From assembly GCA_907163375.1 (NCBI GenBank), contig CAJQUW010005339.1, positions 62,001 to 126,000 on the forward strand: a DNA stretch of 64,000 nt, in the 5' to 3' direction. Positions 1-8,487 of the stretch are shown piece after piece; positions within the stretch are counted from its first letter, which is position 1, and each line of letters starts with the position of its first letter. Origin of the DNA: Prostheceraeus crozeri (Eukaryota; Platyhelminthes; Polycladida; Euryleptidae). The translations under genes were made by a program, and so were the position numbers. The notes under the pieces are model-generated. The model was not told the DNA's origin. It did not search any database and worked only from the letters and a program-made list of their open reading frames with translations.

Positions 1-1585
1 AGACAAGATAGGGATTCAACGTAAACAACCTCCCGTCCCTGCGCGGGCCCATGTAGATGGTTTGAATTTTAATTTCGAAGGAGTAGAATCCTTTTCCCAA
101 AATGGGGAGAGGTTTGCAATTGAGTAAGTCGAATTCGCTGCCCTCCTTTTCATGGATGATGAGACAGTGTCTATCCATATGAACATACATGTATCGTCTT
201 TCCATGATGGGAACTTGTGACCGCTTCCCATTGTGTCGAACAATTTCTTTGGGAATGGTGAGATTTTCTTTCAGGAATGTTTCAAGAGTATTGAATTGTA
301 ACCGTGTCCAATAGTCTAACGGCACAATCGAGGCTGATCTTCCCAAGGATTTTATTTTATTGTGCAGTGATCTTCTCGTGAACCGTCATCAATATGTGAA
401 GCTAGGACATTGTGCGAGCTCTACCACCCCAGTTACTTCAGGTATTCCGCAAGGAGGAAAGCTTTCTCCCTTTCTTTTCTGCACCCATATGAGATCATTC
501 AAAGCTCTACACCCACATGCCTTGACTTCTAAATATGCTGACGACATTGTGATTGTTCTACCTGCCTTTCGTTCAATTGATATCGAACTCCAAATTCGAG
601 ACGAAATCCATCATTTAAAAGACTGGTGTAACTCACATGGACTAGTACTAAATTGTGAAAAAACCCAATGCATGTTTATCGCTAAAAGTCAGAATTCTTT
701 AGTGCCTCGTGATATTCATTTTGTAAATAGTGTAAAAAATTTTGTAAAATTCTTGGAGTCATTTATGACTCAAATCTATCTTGGAATACCTTTGTAGACA
801 ATTTATGCAAACGTGCCAACCAGCGTCTTTATGTCATAAAGCGATTAAAACAATGCCTTTCTGTGTCCTAACTCATTCAGATTTATATTGCTACTGTCCT
901 TTCAACGCTGGAATACAATGCTGCCCTCCTCGTTGGACTGAACCAGCTTAATATTGAAAAATTGGAAAAGGTTCGGCGACGTTCTCACAAAATTATTTAC
1001 GGACCAAAGTGCAGTTGTGATAGCTTTACCCCCCTATCCCTGAGAAGGGAAATATCTGCCCTAACAGTTTTCAGAAAAATGTTAGAACCAAAACATTTAT
1101 TGCATAAAATCATGCCCCCCAAACTTTCAAGATCCCGACATTCCCTCGCTGTCTCTATCCCCTTTTCAAGAACCCAACAACGCCAAATGTCATTTATTCC
1201 CAGATGCTCTATTTTGCATAACTTAGCAGAAATATGCTAACTAATGTATTTCCTACAGCTACTGTGCATGTCCTCTGTATACTGTACAAGCTCTGTATTT
1301 TTCATCTGTGTATCTGCAATGCATGATTTCCATTTCAAATGAATAAACACATACTACTACTACACACACGGCCAGTCCATACTTTGTTGACATAACCTTT
1401 AGATAATCTATCCGATGACTTGGAGTTTTTATGGTCACGGCTTCTCCATGATGAGTTATCTTTTGATTGAAAGAATTTTTACCCAATGCTAAAGTAAGGG
1501 AGTTCAGTGTACCCAGTACGAGAGCAGAGGAGTTGATGGCTTCGAGCAACTGCATGGTTAGCGCAAGGACAGAAATGATTGCCAT
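1..1585 (-). pseudogene. Unrecognised G1 protein, paralogue of the 3316-4041 gene, split by a LINE
   Basis: Two minus-strand open stretches lie on either side of the inserted LINE: about 1373-1585 (N-terminal, beginning MAIISVLALTMQ, a hydrophobic segment that may be a signal or anchor) and 1 to about 341. Together they parallel the gene at 3316-4041: both have a QTP/KTP motif followed by a YL motif, then S-I-(x)-P-(I/L)-D-x-W, and later a pattern LP-x-LG-x-GF-x-SF followed by a Y-x-GP motif and an LN motif. This shows an old gene duplication within the element. I do not recognise the family. The gene runs off the window at its 3' end. Upstream, a TATA-like box lies at 1721-1728. Confidence 0.5.
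342..1372 (+). mobile_element. 5'-truncated LINE (reverse transcriptase C-terminal half)
   Basis: Open stretches at 360-797 and 962-1240 encode the end of a non-LTR reverse transcriptase: the block SGIPQGGKLSPFLF (RT motif B') and KYADDIVIVL (catalytic YADD), then the C-terminal motif R-x-x-H-K-I-I-Y-G followed by C-S-C, shared with LINEs A, B and C in this window. A frameshift lies between the two stretches near 740-800. The 3' end has AATAAA followed by a short (ACT)n tract to 1372, the usual tail of these elements. It is a dead copy, truncated at the 5' end during insertion, and it splits the G1 gene on the opposite strand. Confidence 0.8.
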
Positions 1586-1720
1586 GAGCTCAGTCGTCCG
1601 TTTTATAACCAGACCTAGCTCCAATCACATGCGTTTCCCTTTTCACGTTTTCCCTGTCTATGTTACGTGACAAAGAGTTATCACACGTGAACGTTTGACT
1701 GCGTGGGTGGAAACCTTTCC

Positions 1721-1728
1721 TATTTATA
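1721..1728 (-). promoter_or_regulatory. TATA-like box upstream of the split G1 gene
   Basis: TATAAATA on the minus strand, about 135 bases upstream of the first ATG (1585) of the split gene. A second TATAAAA lies at 1601-1607, too close to that ATG to serve it well. Function is inferred from position only. Confidence 0.35.
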
Positions 1729-1762
1729 CACAAAGTCGTTCTAGTCCTCACAAAGACTTCAG

Positions 1763-1938
1763 TGACACACCCCTTCAAGCGAACAAAGACGCATTCATTT
1801 ATCTAACAAAGAGCCCGATAGTAATGCACAAAGCGCAATGACTCATGTTGTGACACGCCCCTTTTCTCGAACAAAGACGCATTCATTTATCTAACAAAGA
1901 GCCCGATAGAAATGCATAAAGCGCAATGACTCATGTTG
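1763..1938. repeat. Two-copy 88-bp tandem repeat
   Basis: Copies at 1763-1850 and 1851-1938 abut exactly and differ at only a handful of positions. Each begins TGACAC and ends ACTCATGTTG, and each contains AACAAAGAGCCCGATAG. It lies between the two G1 genes at 1-1585 and 1988-2410, in what should be the upstream region of the former. It could be a duplicated enhancer-like segment; no coding potential is seen. Confidence 0.8.
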
Positions 1939-1987
1939 CTCTATACACCATTACAAAATACTCAGTGAAAAGAAATCTTTATTGCAT

Positions 1988-2410
1988 CTACACAATGTGT
2001 CGACCATCAAACAAAGTCGTGGATGTAAACACACTCAGTTGAATCATGATATGTTTAACAACGTACGCATTTCCTTCCAACGTCTCTACTATTCTCTCCA
2101 TAATTTTTTCCATATGATGACCATAAAATTGAACACTAAGAGTAATCCATTCTGTGCAATAAGATCCAAAACAAAATGGTTTTTGCAAATCTTTCAACTC
2201 TATATAAGCAACGAGTCTACCCTTTACATCTTGAGGTTGTAAACTCTCTATCAATCTTTTGAAGAGAGGAAGGCTTTCAGTTAGCGCTACTTTCATATCA
2301 TTCATCTTCATTTTAAATGTAAGTTTCCAATCTTGTAAAAATCCATCGAATCCTTGTTGATCAAGTGTCAAATGACACATGTGGTTACTTAAGGTACGAT
2401 GCGCCATCAT
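1988..2410 (-). CDS. Unrecognised G1 protein, paralogue of the 4630-4974 ORF
   Basis: A 140-residue product from the first ATG (2410). It shares with the ORF at 4630-4974 the core D-V-K-G-R-L-V-A-x-I-E, preceded by a segment L-F-K-R-L-I-E-S-L (V-F-Q-Q-L-M-D-S-L in the other), then F-Y-x-x-H-M-x-K-I and a final K-H-I-x-Q-L. The two genes are therefore paralogues within one element. No known domain is recognised; length and lack of membrane segments suggest a small soluble protein. It lies on the same strand as all other G1 genes, downstream of the exonuclease-like stretch. The open frame continues upstream of the ATG, so an upstream exon is possible. Confidence 0.45.
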   Translation of the reverse strand: MMAHRTLSNHMCHLTLDQQGFDGFLQDWKLTFKMKMNDMKVALTESLPLFKRLIESLQPQDVKGRLVAYIELKDLQKPFCFGSYCTEWITLSVQFYGHHMEKIMERIVETLEGNAYVVKHIMIQLSVFTSTTLFDGRHIV

Positions 2411-2677
2411 AAACGTTGTGACTATAGATTTCACATTGCTTCAATGACTTCCACTATGAATAAAACAGAATAACAATCATGTTCCACTGTAATTTTATTC
2501 AACACCAGACAAAATTTACAAGTACAGAATACACTTCATAAAATGATTATCACTCATTCACAAGGAGTAAAAACATGTTTTACATAGACCCATGCTGTTG
2601 ACAATAACATAGATACAGTTCATAAACGTCATAGAGACTACAATGCCAGCGTGAAGAGAGTTTTGCAATGTAGGTAG

Positions 2678-3142
2678 CTATATTTCTAGTATTACCATGG
2701 GATGGTGACTGTAAAGGTGAATACTCTCACCGAAACATACAGCCATATCAAAAATCATTTCATCTCTAAACTTCTTTTGATCACAATGCATATGATTGTC
2801 TTGTCTTACACGATCTACCCAACATGGTAAATAAAAATTATCAATGTGCAACTGAAGTGTTGCTGCTTCTCGTTCAGAATCATTTCATAATATTTTAACA
2901 ATATGAAAAATTGACAGCCACCGTTTGAAATCACTTATCAAATACGTTTCATTTACAAATCCAATATGAATCAAAATAGAAGGATCAAGTCCATGCACAT
3001 GACACCGTGACCATTCGTCTTTGTGTGGAGGACAGTACGTAAATCTATGATATACACTAACAACAGTTTGATCACTTTCTCTCATTGCAATAGCACTCAA
3101 TTCCTGCATGGGTGTTCCCTCACTGTCTATGAAGATGACAAC
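2678..3142 (-). CDS. DnaQ-like (DEDD) 3'-5' exonuclease-like stretch, G1
   Basis: The minus strand at 3142 begins V-V-I-F-I-D-S-E-G-T-P-M-Q-E-L, which fits exonuclease motif I (hydrophobic run then D-x-E). A later H-V-H-G-L-D and a D-F-x-x-W-L segment fit the second conserved region of the DEDD family. The remainder to 2678 is rich in D, H and C. Just upstream, 3143-3148 reads TTGTAG after a pyrimidine-rich run on this strand, a plausible 3' splice site, so the stretch may be a downstream exon. The copy looks broken. An exonuclease would suit DNA processing of a large element, but the family match is from motifs only and could be accidental. Confidence 0.35.
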
Positions 3143-3164
3143 CTACAATATCAAAAAGACTTAA

Positions 3165-3341
3165 TTACAAGATAATACATTGAGCAGGAACTTTACAAGG
3201 ATGTCTGTCCTTTACATAACAAAAGATACATACAACATGATAACAATGTTTTATTTGAACATAACGCGCAAGATCGCGTTTTCCACATTCACTACATACT
3301 AACTGATTACAATACTTAAGATTTCTCTTTGGTAACACCAT
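3165..3341 (-). CDS. Small Cys/His-rich zinc-binding ORF, G1
   Basis: A 58-residue ORF with C-S-E-C near residue 17, K-H-C-Y-H, then C-I-F-C and a final C-x(5)-C. This is a RING-like or zinc-ribbon pattern, though the spacing does not match a canonical RING. Its start (ATG at 3341) overlaps the last 26 bases of the 3316-4041 gene in another frame, a compact arrangement. It may be a complete small protein or an exon joined to the exonuclease-like stretch that follows; the sequence alone does not decide. Confidence 0.4.
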   Translation of the reverse strand: MVLPKRNLKYCNQLVCSECGKRDLARYVQIKHCYHVVCIFCYVKDRHPCKVPAQCIIL

Positions 3342-4041
3342 CTTTCTTTGTTGCGCGACGACGTTTAGGTTTGGTGACAGGTTCTTGACACTCTTTGACA
3401 CAAGAATCAATGACTTTCTCAATGTGATCAAGACCTGTTAACTCAGGTTGATGATGAATTTGAGCAATGCGCAAATTGAGAGAAATCAAATTCCCGTCAG
3501 ATTGATGAGGTCCCACATAAACAGCAGGCACCTCAATATGAAATGAATGAAAGCCTGCACCTAGCGATGGCAATTCTGTTTCAACTGACTGTTCAACTGT
3601 CACTCCTGAAGTGACTTTACAATACTTGCTTTGCAAAATATAGCAGCGAGTACCGCGATACAAAGGTTTATAATAAGAAGTTTTCTTTTCTGGCCACAAC
3701 TGTAATAGTTCAGTAGGAATAAGAGCCTTTTGCCTCACAACGTCTTCTAAAATGTCAAGCTGCTGACGCAACCAATTATCAATAGGGATACTCAGGTTTT
3801 GACCGCAACGATTTACTTGCGTATCCACTTTTGGTAAGTATACCTCCGGCGTTTGAAGATAGAGTCGAACACCGTTGTAGCGCACTTGTTGTTTGTAGGT
3901 AGGATAGCCGTGAATTACCTTTTCAATTTTCGGATTCCACAGCTCTAGATGTTGAGGATTCAGTGATGCAGCAGTTGGAGTAGGATTCATGGCCATGGCA
4001 GTCTGTAACGAAAGAATACCACTAAGTACATTCATGATCAT
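3316..4041 (-). CDS. Unrecognised G1 protein with basic C-terminus
   Basis: A 241-residue product from ATG 4041, the best-preserved gene of the G1 cluster. The N-terminus is hydrophobic (VLSGILSLQTAMAM) and could be a weak signal or anchor. The middle carries the motifs shared with the split gene at 1-1585 (S-I-P-I-D-N-W, then LPSLGAGFHSF, then Y-V-G-P). The C-terminus ends in a basic tract K-P-K-R-R-R-A-T-K-K, which could be a nuclear localisation or nucleic-acid binding tail. Having two diverged copies in one element suggests a structural or multimeric role, but that is speculation. I do not recognise the family. Confidence 0.5.
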   Translation of the reverse strand: MIMNVLSGILSLQTAMAMNPTPTAASLNPQHLELWNPKIEKVIHGYPTYKQQVRYNGVRLYLQTPEVYLPKVDTQVNRCGQNLSIPIDNWLRQQLDILEDVVRQKALIPTELLQLWPEKKTSYYKPLYRGTRCYILQSKYCKVTSGVTVEQSVETELPSLGAGFHSFHIEVPAVYVGPHQSDGNLISLNLRIAQIHHQPELTGLDHIEKVIDSCVKECQEPVTKPKRRRATKKDGVTKEKS

Positions 4042-4119
4042 CAGAGAAAACAAAATTGTTAGCTTAGCAGTGACATATGAGGTGGGCCTTAAGAGGACCT
4101 TTTGGAGCGTTCACATGAT

Positions 4120-4293
4120 TTAAAGCTTATCACCAAAGTCTAAGTCTTCGTCATCGTCCAGTAAATTAAATGTCTTGGGCTTAGGACCCGAATTAAGTTT
4201 CAATTCCCTAAAAGACTTAAAGGTAAAGCGTCTAGGTGGTGGAGGCGGTGGTGGTGGTGGTGATGGTTCAACAAAATGAGCTTGTACAATCAT
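4120..4293 (-). CDS. Small proline-rich protein with acidic tail, G1
   Basis: A 57-residue ORF from ATG 4293. It has a run of nine prolines near residue 12, a central basic region (R-R-F-T-F-K-S-F) and the acidic ending L-L-D-D-D-E-D-L-D-F-G-D-K-L. A TATA box lies about 190 bases upstream (4484-4491) on the same strand. The proline run is partly a simple GGT/GTG repeat, so the ORF could be fortuitous, but the composition of the tail argues for a real short protein. No family is recognised. Confidence 0.35.
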   Translation of the reverse strand: MIVQAHFVEPSPPPPPPPPPRRFTFKSFRELKLNSGPKPKTFNLLDDDEDLDFGDKL

Positions 4294-4483
4294 CGGCCAC
4301 ACACTCTCCTACGTCTCTCTTCTAAAATGCTGGTAAGGTTTAGGCCACACCGTCATGACACTCACTTGTAAATTTGCAAACAGGATTGAATCAGACAAAT
4401 ATGAGACGGAGAATGCCTTTCACAAGTCACACACGCCTTCCAAGTCAAGAGAATGAAATGAAGAGAAAATGGGGAGACGTCTG

Positions 4484-4491
4484 CTTTTATA
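4484..4491 (-). promoter_or_regulatory. TATA box for the 4293-1988 gene cluster
   Basis: TATAAAAG on the minus strand, a strong TATA consensus, followed by a pyrimidine-rich stretch. It lies upstream of the proline-rich ORF (ATG 4293) with room for an untranslated leader. It is a promoter by position and consensus only. Confidence 0.45.
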
Positions 4492-4629
4492 GTCTCCTGT
4501 GAATCCACATTTGACACTATGAGAGCCAGTCAGAGACCTCCGTTTCTCCCCTGACTTCGTTGCGGCAGGGAAAAGGAGGCATGCGGACGACTGACTCATG
4601 AATGCTTTTCCCAAATCTTGTAGTCAAAT

Positions 4630-4974
4630 CTAGTTTAGCACATTGAGTTGAATGTGTTTTATGCGACATAGGAGCAAGTTGGATCCATGCTCATGAAATG
4701 AATGTAGTCGAGATGCAATTTTCGCCATGTGTCGCTGATAGAAATCTTTGGGATCATGTATCGTCTCTGCAGAATAGGATGCAAAATGAAACACTACACG
4801 CTCACCTGCATGTTCATCAGTCACTTTCTCAAATTCAATCTCTGCAACTAATCGTCCTTTCACATCTTTATTTATCAAACTGTCCATGAGCTGTTGGAAA
4901 ACGAAGTAACCTTTAGCGATAGCAAATTCTATGTCTGCCTTTTCATGATGAAATGAGATGATGTAGTCCCTAAT
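4630..4974 (-). CDS. Unrecognised G1 protein, paralogue of the 1988-2410 gene
   Basis: A 114-residue open stretch sharing D-V-K-G-R-L-V-A, F-Y-Q-R-H-M-A-K-I and a final K-H-I-Q-L-N with the gene at 1988-2410. No ATG begins it: the first in-frame ATG is internal, before D-S-L-I-N-K-D-V-K. It is therefore either an exon of a longer gene or a damaged copy. It is the gene nearest to the terminal repeat block, which starts about 120 bases to its right. The gene order of type 1 (4974), type 2 (4041), type 1 (2410), type 2 (1585) suggests that a two-gene module was duplicated in tandem. Confidence 0.4.
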   Translation of the reverse strand: MRDYIISFHHEKADIEFAIAKGYFVFQQLMDSLINKDVKGRLVAEIEFEKVTDEHAGERVVFHFASYSAETIHDPKDFYQRHMAKIASRLHSFHEHGSNLLLCRIKHIQLNVLN

Positions 4975-5094
4975 CACACCACGAAGACTTTATGTCGATG
5001 AAAACGTAGTGAACAAAATTCATTCGTAAACTCTACTGCTTCTGTCATCTTTCTTCCTATCACTTTGGAGACATAGCATGAATGACATTCAGGT

Positions 5095-6219
5095 GTAACA
5101 TGGCACGCTGATTCCAAATCTGATCTCTGATTTCCCGTCCGAGGCTTGGTTCACCCGATAGAGCGATTTTCGTAAAAATTCTAACTCTGTCGTTTTTTCG
5201 CCAATATCCCAAATTTTCAATGACGTCTCACCTCTAAATGAAGGCAGCTAGGAACAAGCCGTGTCTTCCACTGAATTTTTCTCACTCCCAGCTTTGAAAC
5301 GAGCTATTGCACGACTTTCTACGATCCCTACAACCAAAGTTGGAAGATCGCTGCCGAGAGGGGAGGTCAGAACTTTTTCTCTTCGATTGAGCTGGAAAAA
5401 AGTTCCTAGACCCAACATTGGCCAAAACGTCCGAATTTGCACTCCGTTTTCCCATCCGAGCACTCCTTCATGCCGAAAAACGACTTTTCTAATCCCAAAA
5501 CATCGAACACCTGACTTTTCCAACTCTGACGTTTTCCTGCCATTTTCCTCCCTCAACCCAGGATAAAAGGACCCAACTGAGCTTTCCACTGCATTTTTCT
5601 CACTCTTAGCTTTCAAATGAGCTATCACACGACTTTCTACGATCTCTAACACCAAAGTTGGAAGTCTCGTTCCAGAGGGGGGGAAGTCCTCAAAACTTTT
5701 CCTCTCCGATTGAGCTGGAAACATCCTTCCTAACCCAAAATTTCACGTAGATTCCGAATATGGCCTCCGTTTTCCCATCCGAGGTCTCCTTCATGACGAA
5801 AAACAACTTTTCTCATCCCAAAACCACCAAAACCCGCCCTTTTCCAACTCTGCCGCTCCACCCCTTGCCTCTCAGGAAAACTCCTCCTGCCTTTCTTCCC
5901 CACCCAAAATTTCACGCAGATTCCAAATCTGATCTCCGTTTTGACATCCGAACCCTCCTTCATGACGATTTCCAACTTTGCTCATCCCAAAACGACCAAC
6001 ACCCACCCTTTCCTCACTCTATCCTTTCGAGATTCCACCCCTTCCCTCATCACTCTTCCTTCTTTCCTCTCGCCAGAGGGGGGGGGTAGGGACCAGTTTT
6101 CTCCTCTCGGACCCATTCCTCCCACCACATCCTTGGCCACCTCCCTCACCTTCCTTCCAGAGGGGGGGATGAATCATCGTTGCAAATTTTGGACTTGCGC
6201 CTGGGATGGGATTACTACT
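5095..6219. repeat. Terminal tandem-repeat block of G1
   Basis: From GCACGCTGATTCC at about 5095 outward, the sequence closely follows the right terminal region of G2 (48370-49111). It is made of diverged units of about 315 bp with marker words CTTCCAACTTTGG, GAGCTATTGCACGAC and CTTTCTACGATC and runs of seven G. The outer part (5730-6180) is more diverged than in G2. Long open frames across it are a by-product of a repeat length near a multiple of three and should not be taken for genes. The outer end reads GGGATTACTACT (6208-6219). Confidence 0.8.
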
Positions 6220-6344
6220 AACAGACGAGTATATTCTCCTGAAATTATCCTTGCAGCGATCGAAGAATTCAACACAATAAACATCATGAACTTTTTAATC
6301 TTATTTTGCACAGTGATTTTAGACCCTATATGGATAATGCATAT

Positions 6345-7456
6345 CAGTGGCGGCTCTATGGATTTCTGTTAGGTCATGCTCATCAATTTTTTCGCATCAT
6401 GAGGAAAAAAGTATGTGTGACAGCTATCATACTAGGATTTTTAACCATGCAACTGATGTAGCATAATGTAGCTTAATATCATGCAACTTAAGAAACAGTT
6501 ACGAATTCGATGAACAAAATTTTAATCTCATTCCATTTGCATTTGCCCTTTCCTAATTATAATTCAAACATGCAAGCCGCCTACTTTTCACATCAGGTAA
6601 TCCAGTGAATATGGTGTAGGGCTAGGCATAATTCTAATGATCTACATACTGCATCAGCCAAAATACGCTTAAAATAAAATTCCAGGCGTAGGCTACATGC
6701 TTTGTATGTTTGAGTACATCCGATGATAATCTGATGCATGCATAGCCTATTATACTATTTGCTCCTAGACATATCTACATATGCAAGCATGTAGAAGACC
6801 ACGGCTAAATTTAATCACCAGATAATGTATATTAAATAATATTCAAGTTCTAGTTATTTGAAGCATGCATTTAAGATAGTAAAAACACCGTCAATCGCAC
6901 AAAATCACAAGCTGTATTAACATTGGAAGATATTGAATTACTTATAAAGGACGTCAATTCGATGGGGTTTCAATCGTGCAACTGAGACTCGAGACATCTC
7001 ATGATCTCACTACACCGATAAAATCAGCAGATTGCTGTCCAATCAGCTACCGTTAGTTGGTTGAAACGAGCTATACGTATCATTTGTGCTTCCCGTCCAC
7101 GGCATGAGATGGAGTATGAAAATCGTCATCCGCAGATTTTGCTATTGTTCTCCCGTCAGATGATCCGGCCAATAACAAATGAGGTATGCTCGAATTGACT
7201 TGCGTTCCCCTGAATTTTTTAGAACAAGTTAGCTACTTGATAAATCTTAATTGAGTATGACCTTAATGTCACAGCAACATGATCTGACATAGTAATCAAA
7301 TGTTGTCAAATGTAATCAAATGATGTTGGAAGTTTTTTTGTTGATTCAAAACTTTCCCTTTCTTGTGGTTGACATCGTTGATTTGTGTGGAGGAAAATTA
7401 GACAAAATACTTCGTCATGCTGAGCATGAAGGGCATGATCGCTAAAGCCGCCACTG
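6345..7456 (+). mobile_element. hAT-type non-autonomous transposon, copy 1
   Basis: An 1112-bp element bounded by 11-bp inverted repeats CAGTGGCGGCT and flanked by a perfect 8-bp target duplication ATGCATAT (6337-6344 and 7457-7464). An 8-bp duplication with C-A-G-type ends is typical of the hAT superfamily. No transposase ORF is present, so it must have been moved in trans. Copy 2 (9043-10154) has exactly the same length, lies in the reverse orientation and differs at only a few positions, so both insertions are recent. Confidence 0.9.
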
Positions 7457-7464
7457 ATGCATAT

Positions 7465-8487
7465 CTAATAGGATAGATCATGAAATTTCATTAAGTGATT
7501 CAAAAATAATACAAGTTTGCAGTGCTATTGCATCATCTTCTATCACACAATCGAAATGAGCACCCTGTATGGATATGGCTATTTTTGAATAATATTTATA
7601 AAATAAAGAGCTCGATTCTATCCTGGTGCATGTTGCATCAATATTCTGAGCTTCTATGCGCCACTATCGCATTAAAAGCAAAGCAACAAACAGATGTAGT
7701 GTTTTCTTTGGTGTTGGTTCTTCGAAAGTTCCCGAATGAATAAAGTCATTTCAGGAAGTAAAACCAAAATCAATAACCAATCCACGAATCAACGTAGCAC
7801 TTTGTGTTATTTGATGTGCTGCTTCACTTGGAAAAGGGAAGATATGACCTAATATTTGTAAAAAAGTGTAAACCTGAAATGCCGGTTTGTTTCCATAGGA
7901 TTAATTACTTGACTTTGATTATTGATTAACTCTCTTTTAAAGTCTTAACGTATTCGTAAATAAATTCTGTTGGCAACACTCCAATGTTTTATCTAATTCA
8001 AAAATTAGTAGCCAGCAGATCTATGTGAATGACATTGATTGATGCATGAATAAGTTTCCCCAGATAACTCATTTGCCAATGTGCAAAATGCGACTGAAAA
8101 TTCTGATCAGTCTCACCAATGGCAAAGTCAGACTGAAAAGGAGACTATAGGAATTATACTTCAAAACGGATGTAAATCGGCATGATCTTCCAGATATAGT
8201 TACACATTATCACGAAAATTAGTCAACCGATACATGCCTAAATGCACCAATATGAAATATGATATCAGCCTCATCTCGTACTCGTGCTATTTTAGATATC
8301 TGTCCAGATGCTGTATTATAGAAGTCCATGGATAATCTAAATTCCCTTGAGATTGCTATAGTAGATTAAATGACCTACAGACCAGGAGGTTTTTAATTTA
8401 ATATTTAATCTACTGTAGCGCTAGTATAAAAGAACTCACAACAATTATAATGTATTAGAATGATAACAAAGCTTACTGCAGAAGAAG
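7465..8487. other. No gene seen
   Basis: AT-rich sequence between hAT copy 1 and the tyrosine recombinase remains. Short open frames (for example 7522-7743) have no recognisable motif. The only structure noted is the hairpin at 8356-8418. The 125 bases at 6220-6344, between G1 and hAT copy 1, are likewise blank. Confidence 0.5.
8356..8418. repeat. Inverted repeat, 16-bp arms
   Basis: CTATAGTAGATTAAAT at 8356-8371 pairs with ATTTAATCTACTGTAG at 8403-8418 (15 of 16), with a 31-base spacer. It lies just beyond the 3' end of the recombinase remains and could be part of that element's end. Confidence 0.5.

Larger units (their letters stand above)
1..6219. mobile_element. Giant terminal-repeat element G1 (right-hand part)
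   Basis: The right end is fixed at 6219, where the sequence ends in GGGATTACTACT, the same outer terminus as the right end of element G2 at 49111. The block 5095-6219 matches the terminal repeats of G2, while the inner part carries a different set of genes, all on the minus strand (1988-4977, plus the split gene at 1-1585). The left end lies outside the window. Nothing in it matches a transposase I know. It may be a large DNA transposon or a virus-like element; I treat it as a fossil and it looks broken. A 5'-truncated LINE sits inside it. Family relation to G2 is seen in the sequence; the nature of the element is inference. Confidence 0.6.

Noticed and set aside
5248-6372. Overlapping ORFs of 60-160 residues on both strands
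   Set aside because: They lie in the terminal tandem repeats, recur at 22431-22913 and 48439-49047, and are explained by repeat length; no domain is seen.
7522-7743. 73-residue plus-strand ORF
   Set aside because: No motif, no context and typical length for chance in AT-rich sequence.
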